64,000 bases of DNA from Caldithrix sp964598255 (GCA_964598255.1 CAZRBA010000114.1:1-64000), one strand, 5' to 3'; positions 35,617 to 44,707 are shown, counted from the first letter of the stretch. Numbers and translations are program-made. The notes: generated by a model from the sequence alone, not told the origin.

Positions 35617-36075
35617 TTAACTATCTAACCTGACTTTAGTGATTAATCCACGGCCGGATTTTTTGATCAATTTTTTTGCTTTTAACTCTTTAAGCAGCGC
35701 ATCCAACAAACCGTTAATAAACTTGCCCGTTTTGGGAGTACTGTATTTTTTGCCAATTTCGATCATTTCATCGATGGTTACTTCCGGCGGGATGTCTTCG
35801 AAAAACAGAAATTCCACCAGAGCCATGCGCAGCAAAATACGGTCAATGGGCGCAACTCGGCTAAAGTCCCAATTGATCAATTTGGTTTTAATACGCGCAT
35901 CCAATTCCTCTTTGTGCTCTAAATACAGCCGAATCATTTTTTCTACAAACGGCGTAATACCGTTACTCTCTCCCTCTTCAAGGAGGTATTGCAACTGTTC
36001 CGAAAAAGGAATCGGATTAAATTCCTGCGCAAACAGAACTTTAAGAACAAGCTCCCGTTCTTTTCTTCGTGTCAT
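35617..36075 (-). CDS. nusB: transcription antitermination factor NusB
   Basis: 152 residues from the ATG at 36075 (a GTG two codons upstream overlaps the previous stop). The N-terminal TRRKERELVLKVLFAQEFNP matches the RNA-binding Arg-rich helix of NusB. The C-terminal part has the family signature DRILLRMALVEFLFFEDIPP, VTIDEMIEIGKKYST and FINGLLDALLKEL. It binds boxA RNA with NusE (S10) in rRNA antitermination. It starts 2 bases after the dehydrogenase stop. Confidence 0.95.
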   Translation of the reverse strand: MTRRKERELVLKVLFAQEFNPIPFSEQLQYLLEEGESNGITPFVEKMIRLYLEHKEELDARIKTKLINWDFSRVAPIDRILLRMALVEFLFFEDIPPEVTIDEMIEIGKKYSTPKTGKFINGLLDALLKELKAKKLIKKSGRGLITKVRLDS

Positions 36076-36077
36076 CT

Positions 36078-36926
36078 TCACTCGTACGTATAAAATCCTT
36101 TTTTGGTTTTTCTTCCTAAATGTCCGGCGGCAACCATTTTTTTCAACAAAGGACAGGGGCGATATTTGGGATCACCCAACCCCTTATACAACACATTCAT
36201 AATATGCAAGCATACATCCAATCCAATAAAGTCGGCCAAAGTCAACGGCCCCATAGGATGGTTCATACCGAGTTTCATTACCGTATCAATCGCTTCCTTG
36301 TCCGCAACACCTTCCATCAGGCAATAAATGGCTTCATTTATCATGGGCATTAAAACACGGTTGGAAATAAAGCCGGGATAGTCGTTAACTTCCACCGGTG
36401 TTTTTTGTAAGGCTTTGGCCATTTCGAAAACCGTTTGATACGTTTCGTTGGATGTGGCCAAACCGCGAATAATTTCCACCAATTCCATTACCGGTACCGG
36501 ATTCATAAAATGCATACCAATCACTTTATCCGGTCTTGAAGTTACCGCCGCCAATTCTGTAATGGATATCGAAGATGTATTGGATGCCAGGATGGTCTCG
36601 GGGGGACAGATCGAATCCAATTGTTTAAAAATATTTTTCTTTAAATCATCGTTTTCAATAACGGCTTCGACAACCAAATCGGCCTGACCGGCGGCCTGCA
36701 TTTCGGTGGTCGGTTTGATACGGTTTAATGTTTCTTTCACCTGTACTTCGCTGATGGTCCCTTTTTTCAATTGTCGTTTCAGATTTTTTTCGATTTTACC
36801 CAATGCCGCATTTAAAATATTTTCCTGGATATCAATCAAAGTTACCGAATTACCAAACAGGGCAAACACATGCGCAATACCGTTGCCCATTGTTCCGGCG
36901 CCAATAACCGCAATATTTTTACTCAT
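36078..36926 (-). CDS. 3-hydroxybutyryl-CoA (3-hydroxyacyl-CoA) dehydrogenase
   Basis: 282 residues from the ATG at 36926, chosen for its AGGAG site 8 bases upstream; the frame extends 5 codons further. NAD-binding motif IAVIGAGTMGNGIAHVFALFG, catalytic His in GMHFMNPVPVMELVEI (HxxxP region), and the SNTSSISITELA substrate loop. The C-terminal domain carries LMEGVADKEAIDTVMKLGMN and PMGPLTLADFIGLD. It reduces acetoacetyl-CoA or oxidises 3-hydroxyacyl-CoA. It directly follows the thiolase gene, so the pair forms a C4/acyl-CoA module. Confidence 0.95.
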   Translation of the reverse strand: MSKNIAVIGAGTMGNGIAHVFALFGNSVTLIDIQENILNAALGKIEKNLKRQLKKGTISEVQVKETLNRIKPTTEMQAAGQADLVVEAVIENDDLKKNIFKQLDSICPPETILASNTSSISITELAAVTSRPDKVIGMHFMNPVPVMELVEIIRGLATSNETYQTVFEMAKALQKTPVEVNDYPGFISNRVLMPMINEAIYCLMEGVADKEAIDTVMKLGMNHPMGPLTLADFIGLDVCLHIMNVLYKGLGDPKYRPCPLLKKMVAAGHLGRKTKKGFYTYE

Positions 36927-36942
36927 GTTCAATCTCCTCAAG

Positions 36943-38130
36943 TTAAATCGATTCTACTATCAAGCTGGCCGCCTCACCGCCACCGATACAAAGTGAGGCG
37001 ATACCGCGTTTGGCATTGTTTTTTTGCATGGCAAACAGCAATGTCGTCAAAATACGGGCTCCGCTCGCTCCGATAGGATGGCCGATGGCCACAGCCCCAC
37101 CATGAATGTTTACCTTTTCAATCGGAATATTTAAAAGTTTGTTGTTAATAAGCGTTACCACAGCAAATGCCTCGTTAATTTCAAACAGATCGATATCATC
37201 AACTGTTAAACCGGCTTTATCCAAAGCTTTGCGAATAGAATCGGCCGGTGCTTTGGTAAAATACTGCGGAGCCTTGGCCGCTGAGGCTTGAGCCACAATT
37301 TTAAACAAGGGTTTAATGCCCAAGGCCTCGGCCTTTTCTTTGGCCATCACAACTACGGCAGCAGCACCATCATTGATTTTCGAAGAATTGGCCGCCGTTA
37401 CGGTTCCCTCTTTCTCGAAAGCCGGGCGCAATTTGGGCATTTTTTCAAAAATCACTTTTCCGGGTTCTTCGTCTTTGTTCACAATAATGGGATCACCTTT
37501 GCGCTGAGGTACTTCGACTGGTACGATTTCGGCATCGAACCAACCTTCTTCTTGGGCTTTTAATGCACGGCGGTAACTTAATGCGGCAAATTCATCCTGC
37601 TCTTCTCGCGAAATATTGCATTCTCGGGCGCACAATTCCGCGGCATTGCCCATGTGGAAATTATTATAAACATCCCACAAACCGTCTTTAATCATTCCGT
37701 CTACCAACTGCCCATGCCCCAAACGATACCCATATCGGGCCTCGGCCACATAATAGGGTACTTGGCTCATATTTTCCATACCACCGGCAACAATAACATC
37801 CGCATCACCAACCATAATGGCCTGGGCGGCTAACATTACGGATTTTAATCCGGAACCGCAAACCTTGTTTATGGTCATACATTCAACCGAAACATCCAAT
37901 CCGGCTCCCAGAGCGGCTTGTCGCGCCGGTGCCTGACCTTCGTTAGCGGTAAGCACATTGCCCATAATCACTTCGTCAACGGCATCAAACGGCGTTGCGG
38001 ATCTTTCCAGAGCCGCTTTAATTGCAATGCTGCCTAATTTGGTGGCAGGCACATTTTTAAACACACCACCAAAGCTCCCGACCGGTGTTCGTGCTGCGCC
38101 CACAATAACCACTTCTCTTAACTGCTTCAT
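36943..38130 (-). CDS. acetyl-CoA C-acetyltransferase (thiolase)
   Basis: 395 residues, thiolase II type, condensing two acetyl-CoA or cleaving acetoacetyl-CoA. The acyl-accepting Cys is in INKVCGSGLKSVML (about residue 89), the NEAFAVV motif lies near 315, the active His is in GGAVAIGHPIGASGARI (about 350), and the C-terminal Cys is in ASLCIGGGEAASLIVE. The last motif has EA where CIGGGQG is common. It is the first gene of the thiolase-dehydrogenase-nusB-phosphoesterase-secA run. A promoter probably lies in the 87-base gap after phoH. Confidence 0.96.
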   Translation of the reverse strand: MKQLREVVIVGAARTPVGSFGGVFKNVPATKLGSIAIKAALERSATPFDAVDEVIMGNVLTANEGQAPARQAALGAGLDVSVECMTINKVCGSGLKSVMLAAQAIMVGDADVIVAGGMENMSQVPYYVAEARYGYRLGHGQLVDGMIKDGLWDVYNNFHMGNAAELCARECNISREEQDEFAALSYRRALKAQEEGWFDAEIVPVEVPQRKGDPIIVNKDEEPGKVIFEKMPKLRPAFEKEGTVTAANSSKINDGAAAVVVMAKEKAEALGIKPLFKIVAQASAAKAPQYFTKAPADSIRKALDKAGLTVDDIDLFEINEAFAVVTLINNKLLNIPIEKVNIHGGAVAIGHPIGASGARILTTLLFAMQKNNAKRGIASLCIGGGEAASLIVESI

Positions 38131-38217
38131 TTTTCAACTCCCCCAAAATTTAGCTGTAAGTTAAGGCAATCTAATCATTTTACATAAGTCATGCAAGCAG
38201 GTAAATACCAATTTGCT

Positions 38218-39216
38218 TTAAGAATTATCCTGTTTTTTATCGTATTTTTCATAGGCGTTAATAATCTCTTTTACCAAAGGATGACGCACTACATCCCGCT
38301 CGGTTAATTGCACAAATGCGATTCCCGGAATATTCGAAAGAATAGTAAAACTACTAACCAGGCCCGAATTCTTTTTGCTTGGCAAGTCAATTTGGGTAAT
38401 ATCACCGGTAATGACGCACTTTGAATTAATGCCGAGCCGGGTTAAAAACATTTTCATTTGCATAAAAGTAGTGTTTTGAGCTTCGTCCAATATAACAAAT
38501 GCATTATTTAACGTTCGGCCGCGCATATAAGCCAAAGGAAGTATTTCAATAATTTGCTGATCTAAAAAACGTTTTAACAAATCTTTGGGCACCATATCTT
38601 CAAGCGCGTCGTATAACGGTTTTAAATAGGGATCGATTTTTTCTTTGTAATCGCCGGGCAAATAGCCTAAGCTTTCACCCGCTTCCACCGCAGGACGAGC
38701 CAATACGATTTTTTTTACCAAATTATCCTTTAAATAGGCTACAGAAAGAGCAACCGCCAGATAGGTTTTTCCCGTTCCGGCCGGCCCCACGGCAAACAAA
38801 ATATCGTTTTTTTCAATGGATTCAAGCATTTTTTCCTGGCCATCGGTTTTGGGTTTTACAATGCCCAGAAACGTTTCGATGGCCAAAAGAGGAGTACGTT
38901 TTATGCCATCCGTAGGCATTCGATCCCTCAAATTCGGTTTTTCGATTACAGAACGCGCGATCTGAATAGAGGTAATCACATCATTGCGGGTAAATACTTT
39001 GTTTTTTCTGGCTGCGGAAATCAAATCGTCCAAAACATGGGCGGCACTTTTTACTTCATTCGGCGGGCCCATTATTTTAACGGTTTGTCCGCGTGCAATA
39101 AGACGCACATTAAAATATTCTTCTATTAATCTCAAATTAGTATCGTTCTGTCCCAACACAATAAGCGGATTCAAGGAATCGGGAATATCTAACAGGTGTT
39201 CGATCACTTCTTCCAT
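38218..39216 (-). CDS. phoH: PhoH-family ATPase
   Basis: 332 residues from the ATG at 39216. I reject the open frame up to 39255 because it crosses the terminator of the upstream gene. An N-terminal KH-like RNA-binding region (NLRLIEEYFNVRLIARGQTV, about 25-75) precedes the PhoH ATPase. Walker A is GPAGTGKTYLAVALSVAYL, Walker B is AFVILDEAQNTT, and VDKFLTRLG-like elements appear as MFLTRLGINSKCVITGD with TQIDLP. PhoH proteins are linked to RNA metabolism and ribosome maturation with YbeY, but no ybeY gene is adjacent. Confidence 0.93.
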   Translation of the reverse strand: MEEVIEHLLDIPDSLNPLIVLGQNDTNLRLIEEYFNVRLIARGQTVKIMGPPNEVKSAAHVLDDLISAARKNKVFTRNDVITSIQIARSVIEKPNLRDRMPTDGIKRTPLLAIETFLGIVKPKTDGQEKMLESIEKNDILFAVGPAGTGKTYLAVALSVAYLKDNLVKKIVLARPAVEAGESLGYLPGDYKEKIDPYLKPLYDALEDMVPKDLLKRFLDQQIIEILPLAYMRGRTLNNAFVILDEAQNTTFMQMKMFLTRLGINSKCVITGDITQIDLPSKKNSGLVSSFTILSNIPGIAFVQLTERDVVRHPLVKEIINAYEKYDKKQDNS

Positions 39217-39235
39217 TCTACCTTCCCCAACACAA

Positions 39236-39271
39236 AAAAAGGCTTCCGGAAACATGCCCGAAAGCCTTTTT
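39236..39271 (-). terminator. intrinsic terminator after the LysM gene
   Basis: On the minus strand a stem AAAAAGGCTT with AAGCCTTTTT, extended by CGG/CCG with one mismatch, is followed by TTTTTTTG. It starts about 20 bases after the LysM gene stop and directly precedes the phoH ribosome site. Confidence 0.9.
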
Positions 39272-39291
39272 CAAAAAGCTGTATTTAAAAA

Positions 39292-40140
39292 TTAGCGCGC
39301 AATTTTTAATACCTGATACGGATAGATCATATTGGGATCGGTGATAAAGCTTTTGTTGGCTTCATACAATTTTTGCCATTTAAAAGAATCACCATAAACA
39401 TTGGGATATCCGGCAATCTTGGATAGAAATTCGCCTTTCTGTACCAAATGTTCATTGGGACCTACCGCTCGCGGAATGGCCAAAACTTGTTTAGGATAAA
39501 TCAAATCCGGATTTTTGATTTGATCCAGGTTAGACGTGTAAATACGCCACCAGGCATGCGGATTGCCGTAAATATCGTCTTTACCCGCAATTTTCCATAA
39601 ATAATCGCCTTTAACAACGGTGTAGGTAGGCGGCACTGCGGTTTTGGCTTTTTCCTTTGCCTGATCAATCAAACTTTGAATTTCATTAATCAACGCCTGA
39701 TTTTCCGCAGTGGCCGAAAAAGGATTTTCTTTAAACTTGTTCAATTTGGCTTGCAACGAGTCGATTTCATTACTCTTGCTGTAAATCTCTTCCGGAGAAA
39801 GATTCAGGAAAGCCCGGGCATCATCGCGCAATTGACTTAAACCGGATTTGTAAGTATCGTATTGTTCTTTGCTTTGGTCGGCAAGTTTGTAAATTTCTTG
39901 CCAGGTTTGATCGATTTGCGCCTGCAATGCATCGTATTCTTTTTTCAGTTGCTCGATTTTTGCTTCTTCTTCGGCAATGCCTTTTTTAGCCGTATCAAGG
40001 CGTTTTTGCCATTCGGCCAACAAGGCATTGTATTGTTCCTGAGTCATCTCTTCGTAATTGTAAGACTGCTGTGCCAAAATAACATTGGCAAAAACGAGTG
40101 ACAGGAACAAGCTAACAATTAGTGTCATTCTTATTTTCAT
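39292..40140 (-). CDS. exported LysM-domain protein with coiled coil
   Basis: 282 residues. A signal peptide (MTLIVSLFLSLVFANVILAQ) is followed by a charged coiled-coil region (about 25-115) and two LysM peptidoglycan-binding modules. One is at about 172-223 (YTVVKGDYLWKIAGKDDIYG, then DLIYPKQVLAIP). The second is at about 231-281 (HLVQKGEFLSKIAGYPNVYG, then NMIYPYQVLKI). It probably sits in the periplasm attached to peptidoglycan. The start has AAAGGAGATAAG upstream. It follows a small lipoprotein gene (33-base gap) and ends at a clear terminator, so the two form an operon. Confidence 0.88.
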   Translation of the reverse strand: MKIRMTLIVSLFLSLVFANVILAQQSYNYEEMTQEQYNALLAEWQKRLDTAKKGIAEEEAKIEQLKKEYDALQAQIDQTWQEIYKLADQSKEQYDTYKSGLSQLRDDARAFLNLSPEEIYSKSNEIDSLQAKLNKFKENPFSATAENQALINEIQSLIDQAKEKAKTAVPPTYTVVKGDYLWKIAGKDDIYGNPHAWWRIYTSNLDQIKNPDLIYPKQVLAIPRAVGPNEHLVQKGEFLSKIAGYPNVYGDSFKWQKLYEANKSFITDPNMIYPYQVLKIAR

Positions 40141-40173
40141 ATTCTTATCTCCTTTTTTTCAAACTCGTTAAAC

Positions 40174-40440
40174 TTATTCTGCTGCTGGTTTTTGAAAGTT
40201 TTGTACATTTTCTTTATCGGCCTTAACTTTTTGCAGTTCAGCCTTTTTTGCCGCAACTTTCTTTTCCCATTCCTGTCTCTCAGCCTTTTTCTGGGCTAAA
40301 GTTTTTTCAGCAGATAAAGCAGCCGCTTTGGTTTCTTCCAATGTTTTAATTTGTTCATCACTGGGTTTCCATTTACAACTGCTTAGCGAAAGCATCGCTA
40401 TGCTTGCAACCGCTATCATAACGATTTTAAACTTCTTCAT
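40174..40440 (-). CDS. small coiled-coil lipoprotein
   Basis: 88 residues. Lipoprotein signal with lipobox LSSC (Cys at about residue 22), then a highly charged Lys/Glu/Ala coiled coil to the end (LEETKAAALSAEKTLAQKKA and so on). It resembles Lpp-like or spacer lipoproteins in general form only; I cannot name a family. A CAGGAGG ribosome site precedes the ATG. Its gene leads the LysM operon, and both proteins have long coiled coils, so a periplasmic complex is plausible but inferred. Confidence 0.82.
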   Translation of the reverse strand: MKKFKIVMIAVASIAMLSLSSCKWKPSDEQIKTLEETKAAALSAEKTLAQKKAERQEWEKKVAAKKAELQKVKADKENVQNFQKPAAE

Positions 40441-40562
40441 ACGACACGCCTCCTGGATTAGATAGACAAAATTTAGTAATTTTTTACCTGAATGAAGCTA
40501 ACAAATTTAAGTATTTTTGTCAAGCAAATTTTGATTTACGTACAATAATTTCAATTACTAAA

Positions 40563-42323
40563 CTATTTTAGTGCCACCTTAATTTTCAATTCATCCAATT
40601 GTTCCGCAGAAACCTGTGACGGAGCACCATCCATTAAAGAAAGTGCCGAGCTGGTTTTGGGGAAAGCAATAACATCACGAATAGATTCCGCCCCGGTCAA
40701 AATCATCACCAAACGATCCAAACCGAAAGCAATTCCTCCGTGTGGCGGAGCTCCGTATTCAAGTGCTTCCAATAAAAATCCGAATTTGGCTTGTGCTTCC
40801 TGCTTGCTAATTTTCAATATTTCAAACATTTTTTCCTGTATAACCCGTTGATGGTTACGAATACTTCCGCCGGCAATTTCACTACCGTTCACAACCAAAT
40901 CGTATGCTCTGGCCAAAACGTTTTCTGGCTGGGAATCCAATAGCGGCACGTGCTCCGGCTTAGGGCTGGTAAAGGGATGGTGACGCGCGACATAGCGGTT
41001 TTCTTCTTCACTGAACTCCAACAAGGGGAAATCGACAATCCACAACAATTCGTAACGATCGGTCGGGATAATATTTAATTCACTGGCAATCTCCTGACGC
41101 AATTGTCCCAAAACGGAATAGGTGGTATTGTAAGAATCGGCAACGATCAAAACAAGGGTATTGTCCTTAAGGTCCATTTTCTCGATCAAAGCGTTACGCT
41201 CCTTGTCCGAAATAAATTTGGCAATACTTCCCTTAAAGGCACCTGCCGTATAAATGAGATAAGCCAAACCTTTGGCGCCAAGGCTTTTGGCGCGGTCGGT
41301 TAAGGCATCAATCTTTTTACGAGAAAACCGATCGGCCGCAGGCACGGCAATTGCCGCAATACGGCCTTTTTGCTCAATAACGGACGTAAACACTTTAAAA
41401 GAACTGCGCGCAAACACCTCGTTTAGGGTTACAATAGGCATTCCGAAACGCAAATCGGGTTTGTCGTTACCGTACGTTTCAAAAGCTTGGCGGAAACTCA
41501 TGCGTCGAAGCGGAAGCTTAATGTCATAATTTATGATTTCTTTGAATAATTTTTGTATCAATCGGCTCGAAATGGCAATTACATCATCCTCGTCCACAAA
41601 GGACATTTCCACATCGATTTGTGTAAATTCGGGTTGACGGTCTTTGCGCAAATCTTCATCACGAAAACATTTGACAATTTGAAAATAGCGATCAAAGCCG
41701 GAGATCATCAGCAATTGTTTGTAAGTTTGCGGCGACTGGGGTAATGCATAAAATCGACCCGGAAAATTTCGGCTTGGTACCAAAAAATCGCGGGCCCCTT
41801 CCGGAGTACTTTTCATTAAAAAGGGCGTTTCTATTTCTACGAAATCATTTTCATGATAAAAATCGCGTACAATTTTATAAACCTTACTGCGCGTGATTAA
41901 ATTTTTTTGCAACCGATTTCTGCGCAAATCGAGATAACGATACTTTAAACGTATCTCCTCACTCACTTCAATTTGATCATTAATTTCGAAAGGTGTCGTT
42001 TTGGCCTTGTTCAAAATTTGCAAATCCTGTACATGAACTTCAATGGCTCCGGTAACCAACTTTTTATTAATGGCTTCGGGCGGTCTTTTTTGTACAATGC
42101 CTTTAACGGCAATGACGTCTTCGCTGCGCAAATTTTTGGCTTTTTCGTAAGTTTCTTTATTTACTTGCGGATTAAAAACAATTTGCGTTAATCCGTAACG
42201 ATCGCGTATGTCAATAAAAATCAATCCTCCATGATCGCGCCATTTATTAACCCAACCGTTTAAGACCACTTCTTTATCGATAAAAGATTCGTTTAACTCC
42301 CCACAATGATGTGTACGTTTCAT
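40563..42323 (-). CDS. aspS: aspartyl-tRNA synthetase
   Basis: 586 residues, bacterial-type class II synthetase. The N-terminal OB-fold anticodon-binding domain spans about 1-105 (VVLNGWVNKWRDHGGLIFID). Motif 1 is in the FVEIETPFLMKSTPEGARDF region, motif 2 is QIVKCFRDEDLRKDRQPEFTQ, and motif 3 is GIAFGLDRLVMILTGAESIR. The GAD insertion domain (about 285-420) marks it as bacterial rather than archaeal. Whether it is discriminating or also charges tRNA-Asn cannot be told from here. Its gene stands alone between the TonB-type operon terminator upstream and the lipoprotein gene. Confidence 0.97.
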   Translation of the reverse strand: MKRTHHCGELNESFIDKEVVLNGWVNKWRDHGGLIFIDIRDRYGLTQIVFNPQVNKETYEKAKNLRSEDVIAVKGIVQKRPPEAINKKLVTGAIEVHVQDLQILNKAKTTPFEINDQIEVSEEIRLKYRYLDLRRNRLQKNLITRSKVYKIVRDFYHENDFVEIETPFLMKSTPEGARDFLVPSRNFPGRFYALPQSPQTYKQLLMISGFDRYFQIVKCFRDEDLRKDRQPEFTQIDVEMSFVDEDDVIAISSRLIQKLFKEIINYDIKLPLRRMSFRQAFETYGNDKPDLRFGMPIVTLNEVFARSSFKVFTSVIEQKGRIAAIAVPAADRFSRKKIDALTDRAKSLGAKGLAYLIYTAGAFKGSIAKFISDKERNALIEKMDLKDNTLVLIVADSYNTTYSVLGQLRQEIASELNIIPTDRYELLWIVDFPLLEFSEEENRYVARHHPFTSPKPEHVPLLDSQPENVLARAYDLVVNGSEIAGGSIRNHQRVIQEKMFEILKISKQEAQAKFGFLLEALEYGAPPHGGIAFGLDRLVMILTGAESIRDVIAFPKTSSALSLMDGAPSQVSAEQLDELKIKVALK

Positions 42324-42424
42324 TGTTGCTCCATTATTAAATAAAAATACCTTTATCTATTTCCAATCCATTGTATAAAAATTGGTTCAAATATATTATG
42401 AAAGTCCGAATTCCACAAATAAAA

Positions 42425-42447
42425 AAAGCCACCTAAGGGGTGGCTTT
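42425..42447 (-). terminator. intrinsic terminator of the TPR/ExbBD/TonB operon
   Basis: On the minus strand AAAGCCACC with GGTGGCTTT (5-base loop) followed by a run of seven T residues, 27 bases after the AgmX/TonB-type gene stop. It cleanly ends the 11-kb envelope operon before aspS. Confidence 0.95.
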
Positions 42448-42473
42448 AGTAAAAATATCTTTTGCTTGATCCA

Positions 42474-43583
42474 TTAAGTGGTAAAGACAAATTTCTGGCG
42501 AAAGATTGCGCGTCCTTCTTTTGGATCGATTGGTTCAAAACGCCAGGCACGAATTCTGCGCGCAATGCAACTTTCCACTTTGGTGTTGTTTAATGTAGAT
42601 TGCAAAATACGCACGGCACTTACGCGTCCGTTGGGCTCAATCGTAAATTGAACCGTAATACTCCCTTTCAAATTCGGGTTCAGGCGAGCAACCCGTTTGT
42701 AACAGTCAACAATAGCATCCTGATGTTTATTGATCAAAGCAGCTATGGCATCAGCAGAACGAGCAGTGGATTTGGCCGCATGTCCGGTAACCCTGCCTTT
42801 GCCCATTTTTAAGGAAAAATCACCTTGACGCGCAATGGAATAATCGCCGGTTTCTCCGACGCCACCGGTAACGATATCATCAATACCAACGCCTTTTTGA
42901 TTCCCCGTACCACTGCCAACCGTGCGGGCACCAAGGCGCGAATGTCGCTGTTCGGAAGAGGCATTTTGCAACGAGCCCACACCGCTTAACAATTTATCCA
43001 AATCGTTTACGCCGCCACCACCAACATCGGTTAACGCACCTGCTTCGGCTACCCCCACACCTTCACCGTTAGCAGCCGTTAAAACACCAAGTACCCCGCC
43101 TCCCTGCACTTTGGAAGCCAAGGCATTGCGTTGGCTACGCCGTACCTGCTCGGCTCTCCGTCTGCGCATGGCACGTTGTGACGCCGAAGCTCCGCGGCCC
43201 TCTACACGTTTACCCTGATCTTTCTTGGCCCGAATATCCGGTTTTTCCGGTTTGGGTTGTTCGGGAATGGCCTCTTCGGAAATACCTTGGCCTTCGCTGG
43301 TTTGCGTCTTTTTTACTACGGGTTCTTCGGCAACCAGTTCGGCCTCATAAATCTTTTTTAAATACGTTTTTTTAATGGCCTGTTCCACTTGTTCCTGAGA
43401 AAACTGTACATGTGATAGGTATATTATAAACCCGTAAACTACTGCCAGAGAAGCAATAAGTATGATGTAGAAGCGCCGATCCAGCTCCTCCCAGATATTC
43501 CTTTCAAATTCTTTCGGAAAGGCGTGTATGCCAAAATTGCGACCGGTGTCACGCCTTTTAGCTTGTTGATGTACTCCTGGCAT
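42474..43583 (-). CDS. AgmX/TonB-type periplasmic energy-transducing protein
   Basis: 369 residues. An N-terminal cytoplasmic part (about 1-35), one membrane segment (FYIILIASLAVVYGFIIYLS, about 38-57), and a charged and Gly-rich periplasmic linker (KPEKPDIRAKKDQGK; several short Gly-Val-Gly runs about 165-265) are followed by a C-terminal TonB-like fold. That fold carries AIVDCYKRVARLNPNLKGSI, NGRVSAVRILQST and ESCIARRIRAWRFEP, which match the AgmX/PglI C-terminal family with two conserved Cys. It presumably carries force from the ExbB/ExbD motor to an outer-membrane partner. It is the last gene of the TPR-ExbB-ExbD2 operon, followed by a terminator. Confidence 0.87.
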   Translation of the reverse strand: MPGVHQQAKRRDTGRNFGIHAFPKEFERNIWEELDRRFYIILIASLAVVYGFIIYLSHVQFSQEQVEQAIKKTYLKKIYEAELVAEEPVVKKTQTSEGQGISEEAIPEQPKPEKPDIRAKKDQGKRVEGRGASASQRAMRRRRAEQVRRSQRNALASKVQGGGVLGVLTAANGEGVGVAEAGALTDVGGGGVNDLDKLLSGVGSLQNASSEQRHSRLGARTVGSGTGNQKGVGIDDIVTGGVGETGDYSIARQGDFSLKMGKGRVTGHAAKSTARSADAIAALINKHQDAIVDCYKRVARLNPNLKGSITVQFTIEPNGRVSAVRILQSTLNNTKVESCIARRIRAWRFEPIDPKEGRAIFRQKFVFTT

Positions 43584-43597
43584 GATACTTCTCTTTT

Positions 43598-44098
43598 CTA
43601 ACTTTTGGTACTTTTACTTCTCTTAATTGTCAATAAACGCATTTTGTAAAAATCAGAATGGCTACAAGTATACATTACCTTTAAAAGGATATCAAAGGGA
43701 ATTTCTTTGTCACCTTCAATAATCACCTCATGAGAAAAAGGTTTGCCCACTTCCTGCTCCAGCTTCTTTTCTTTTTGGGCATAAAAATCAAGATTTTTTC
43801 GTAACTGAGGGATATCCAATTTATCCTTTGGAACCTCGCTCATGTCCATTATTTTTTGATCGTTAACCAGAATTTTGTTACGGGCAATGGAAACGGTAAG
43901 CTGTTTGGTTACTTTGTCGCCCATAAGCGATGCGGGCAAATGCAGTTCCTTTGACGGTGTAACAATTACGCCAGAGGTAGAAAAAGATTTTAGTAAAAAG
44001 AGCAGGATTATTGTCATCATATCCATCATTGAGTTCAGGTTTAAAGTTCCCGACTCTTTGCTCATATGTCTTTTTATTTTGGAGGGTTGGAAAGCCAT
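43598..44098 (-). CDS. ExbD/TolR-family protein (with membrane Asp)
   Basis: 166 residues. A short cytoplasmic basic N-terminus (about 1-18) is followed by one membrane segment. It contains LNSMMDMMTIILLFLL, where Asp26 is at the position of the proton-carrying Asp of TolR/ExbD. A periplasmic domain then has strands LTVSIARNKILVNDQKI and ending HEVIIEGDKEIPFDILLKVM. It works with the TolQ/ExbB-like protein as a proton-driven motor. It is the second of two paralogues in the operon; GAGGTGAAAG precedes the start. Confidence 0.9.
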   Translation of the reverse strand: MAFQPSKIKRHMSKESGTLNLNSMMDMMTIILLFLLKSFSTSGVIVTPSKELHLPASLMGDKVTKQLTVSIARNKILVNDQKIMDMSEVPKDKLDIPQLRKNLDFYAQKEKKLEQEVGKPFSHEVIIEGDKEIPFDILLKVMYTCSHSDFYKMRLLTIKRSKSTKS

Positions 44099-44124
44099 TT
44101 ATCTTTCACCTCTTAATTTTGTTT

Positions 44125-44679
44125 TTACAACATTTTGGCAAAACTTACTTCCGGAAATAACGGTTTAACGGTATTATCCGTGGAATCGGTGTAAGTTTGC
44201 ACGTTATCCATTACGTTAATAATGGTCTGATATTCAATTTGTGGTTCGGCGGTCATAATAACGCGATTTTGATCCACAAATCCCTGCCCCGCTATTTTCT
44301 TTTTAATTTCAATAAGTTTTGCTTTTAATTTGGCAAAATCGTATTTCCCGTCAGGTGTTCTGCCAACCGTAGGCCCTTTACCCGAAGCATCGCGCAAAAT
44401 GCCGAAATCGTTACCGATGGTAATTCCCTGATCGGTAATAACCAGTTTTAAATTAAGCCTTTTTTGTTTTTCTTTTTCCTGGTTTAACTTTTGATTGTTT
44501 TGCCCGACGCCAGGTGCCTGCGGAGGCGGCAAATTAATTTCGATTACACCGACTTTAACAAACTCAGCACCGGCTAATAACAATGGAATCAAAACGACCA
44601 TTAGGTTCATCACTGGCCGTATGTCCAACTCCATTTCAAGCTCTTCGCTTTTTCGGCGCTTTGATGGTTCGTATGCCAT
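44125..44679 (-). CDS. ExbD/TolR-family protein (membrane Asp replaced by Asn)
   Basis: 184 residues. A basic N-terminus, then one membrane segment starting ELDIRPVMNLMVVLIPLLLA. The residue aligned to the conserved proton-carrying Asp is Asn25 (codon AAC checked), whereas the adjacent paralogue keeps Asp. The periplasmic domain is larger and has LKLVITDQGITI, GKYDFAKLKAKLIEIKKK and RVIMTAEPQIEYQTIINVMD. It probably forms a heteromeric motor with its neighbour, supplying peptidoglycan or partner binding rather than proton transfer. It starts 28 bases after the ExbB-like gene, with AAGGAAGGAAAC as ribosome site. Confidence 0.9.
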   Translation of the reverse strand: MAYEPSKRRKSEELEMELDIRPVMNLMVVLIPLLLAGAEFVKVGVIEINLPPPQAPGVGQNNQKLNQEKEKQKRLNLKLVITDQGITIGNDFGILRDASGKGPTVGRTPDGKYDFAKLKAKLIEIKKKIAGQGFVDQNRVIMTAEPQIEYQTIINVMDNVQTYTDSTDNTVKPLFPEVSFAKML

Positions 44680-44707
44680 GGAAGTTTCCTTCCTTTCCTT
44701 TCATTAA

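Noticed and set aside
39217..39255. Longer start for phoH at 39255
   Set aside because: It would place the start within the terminator hairpin of the LysM gene; the ATG at 39216 has an AAGG site and gives the usual N-terminus.
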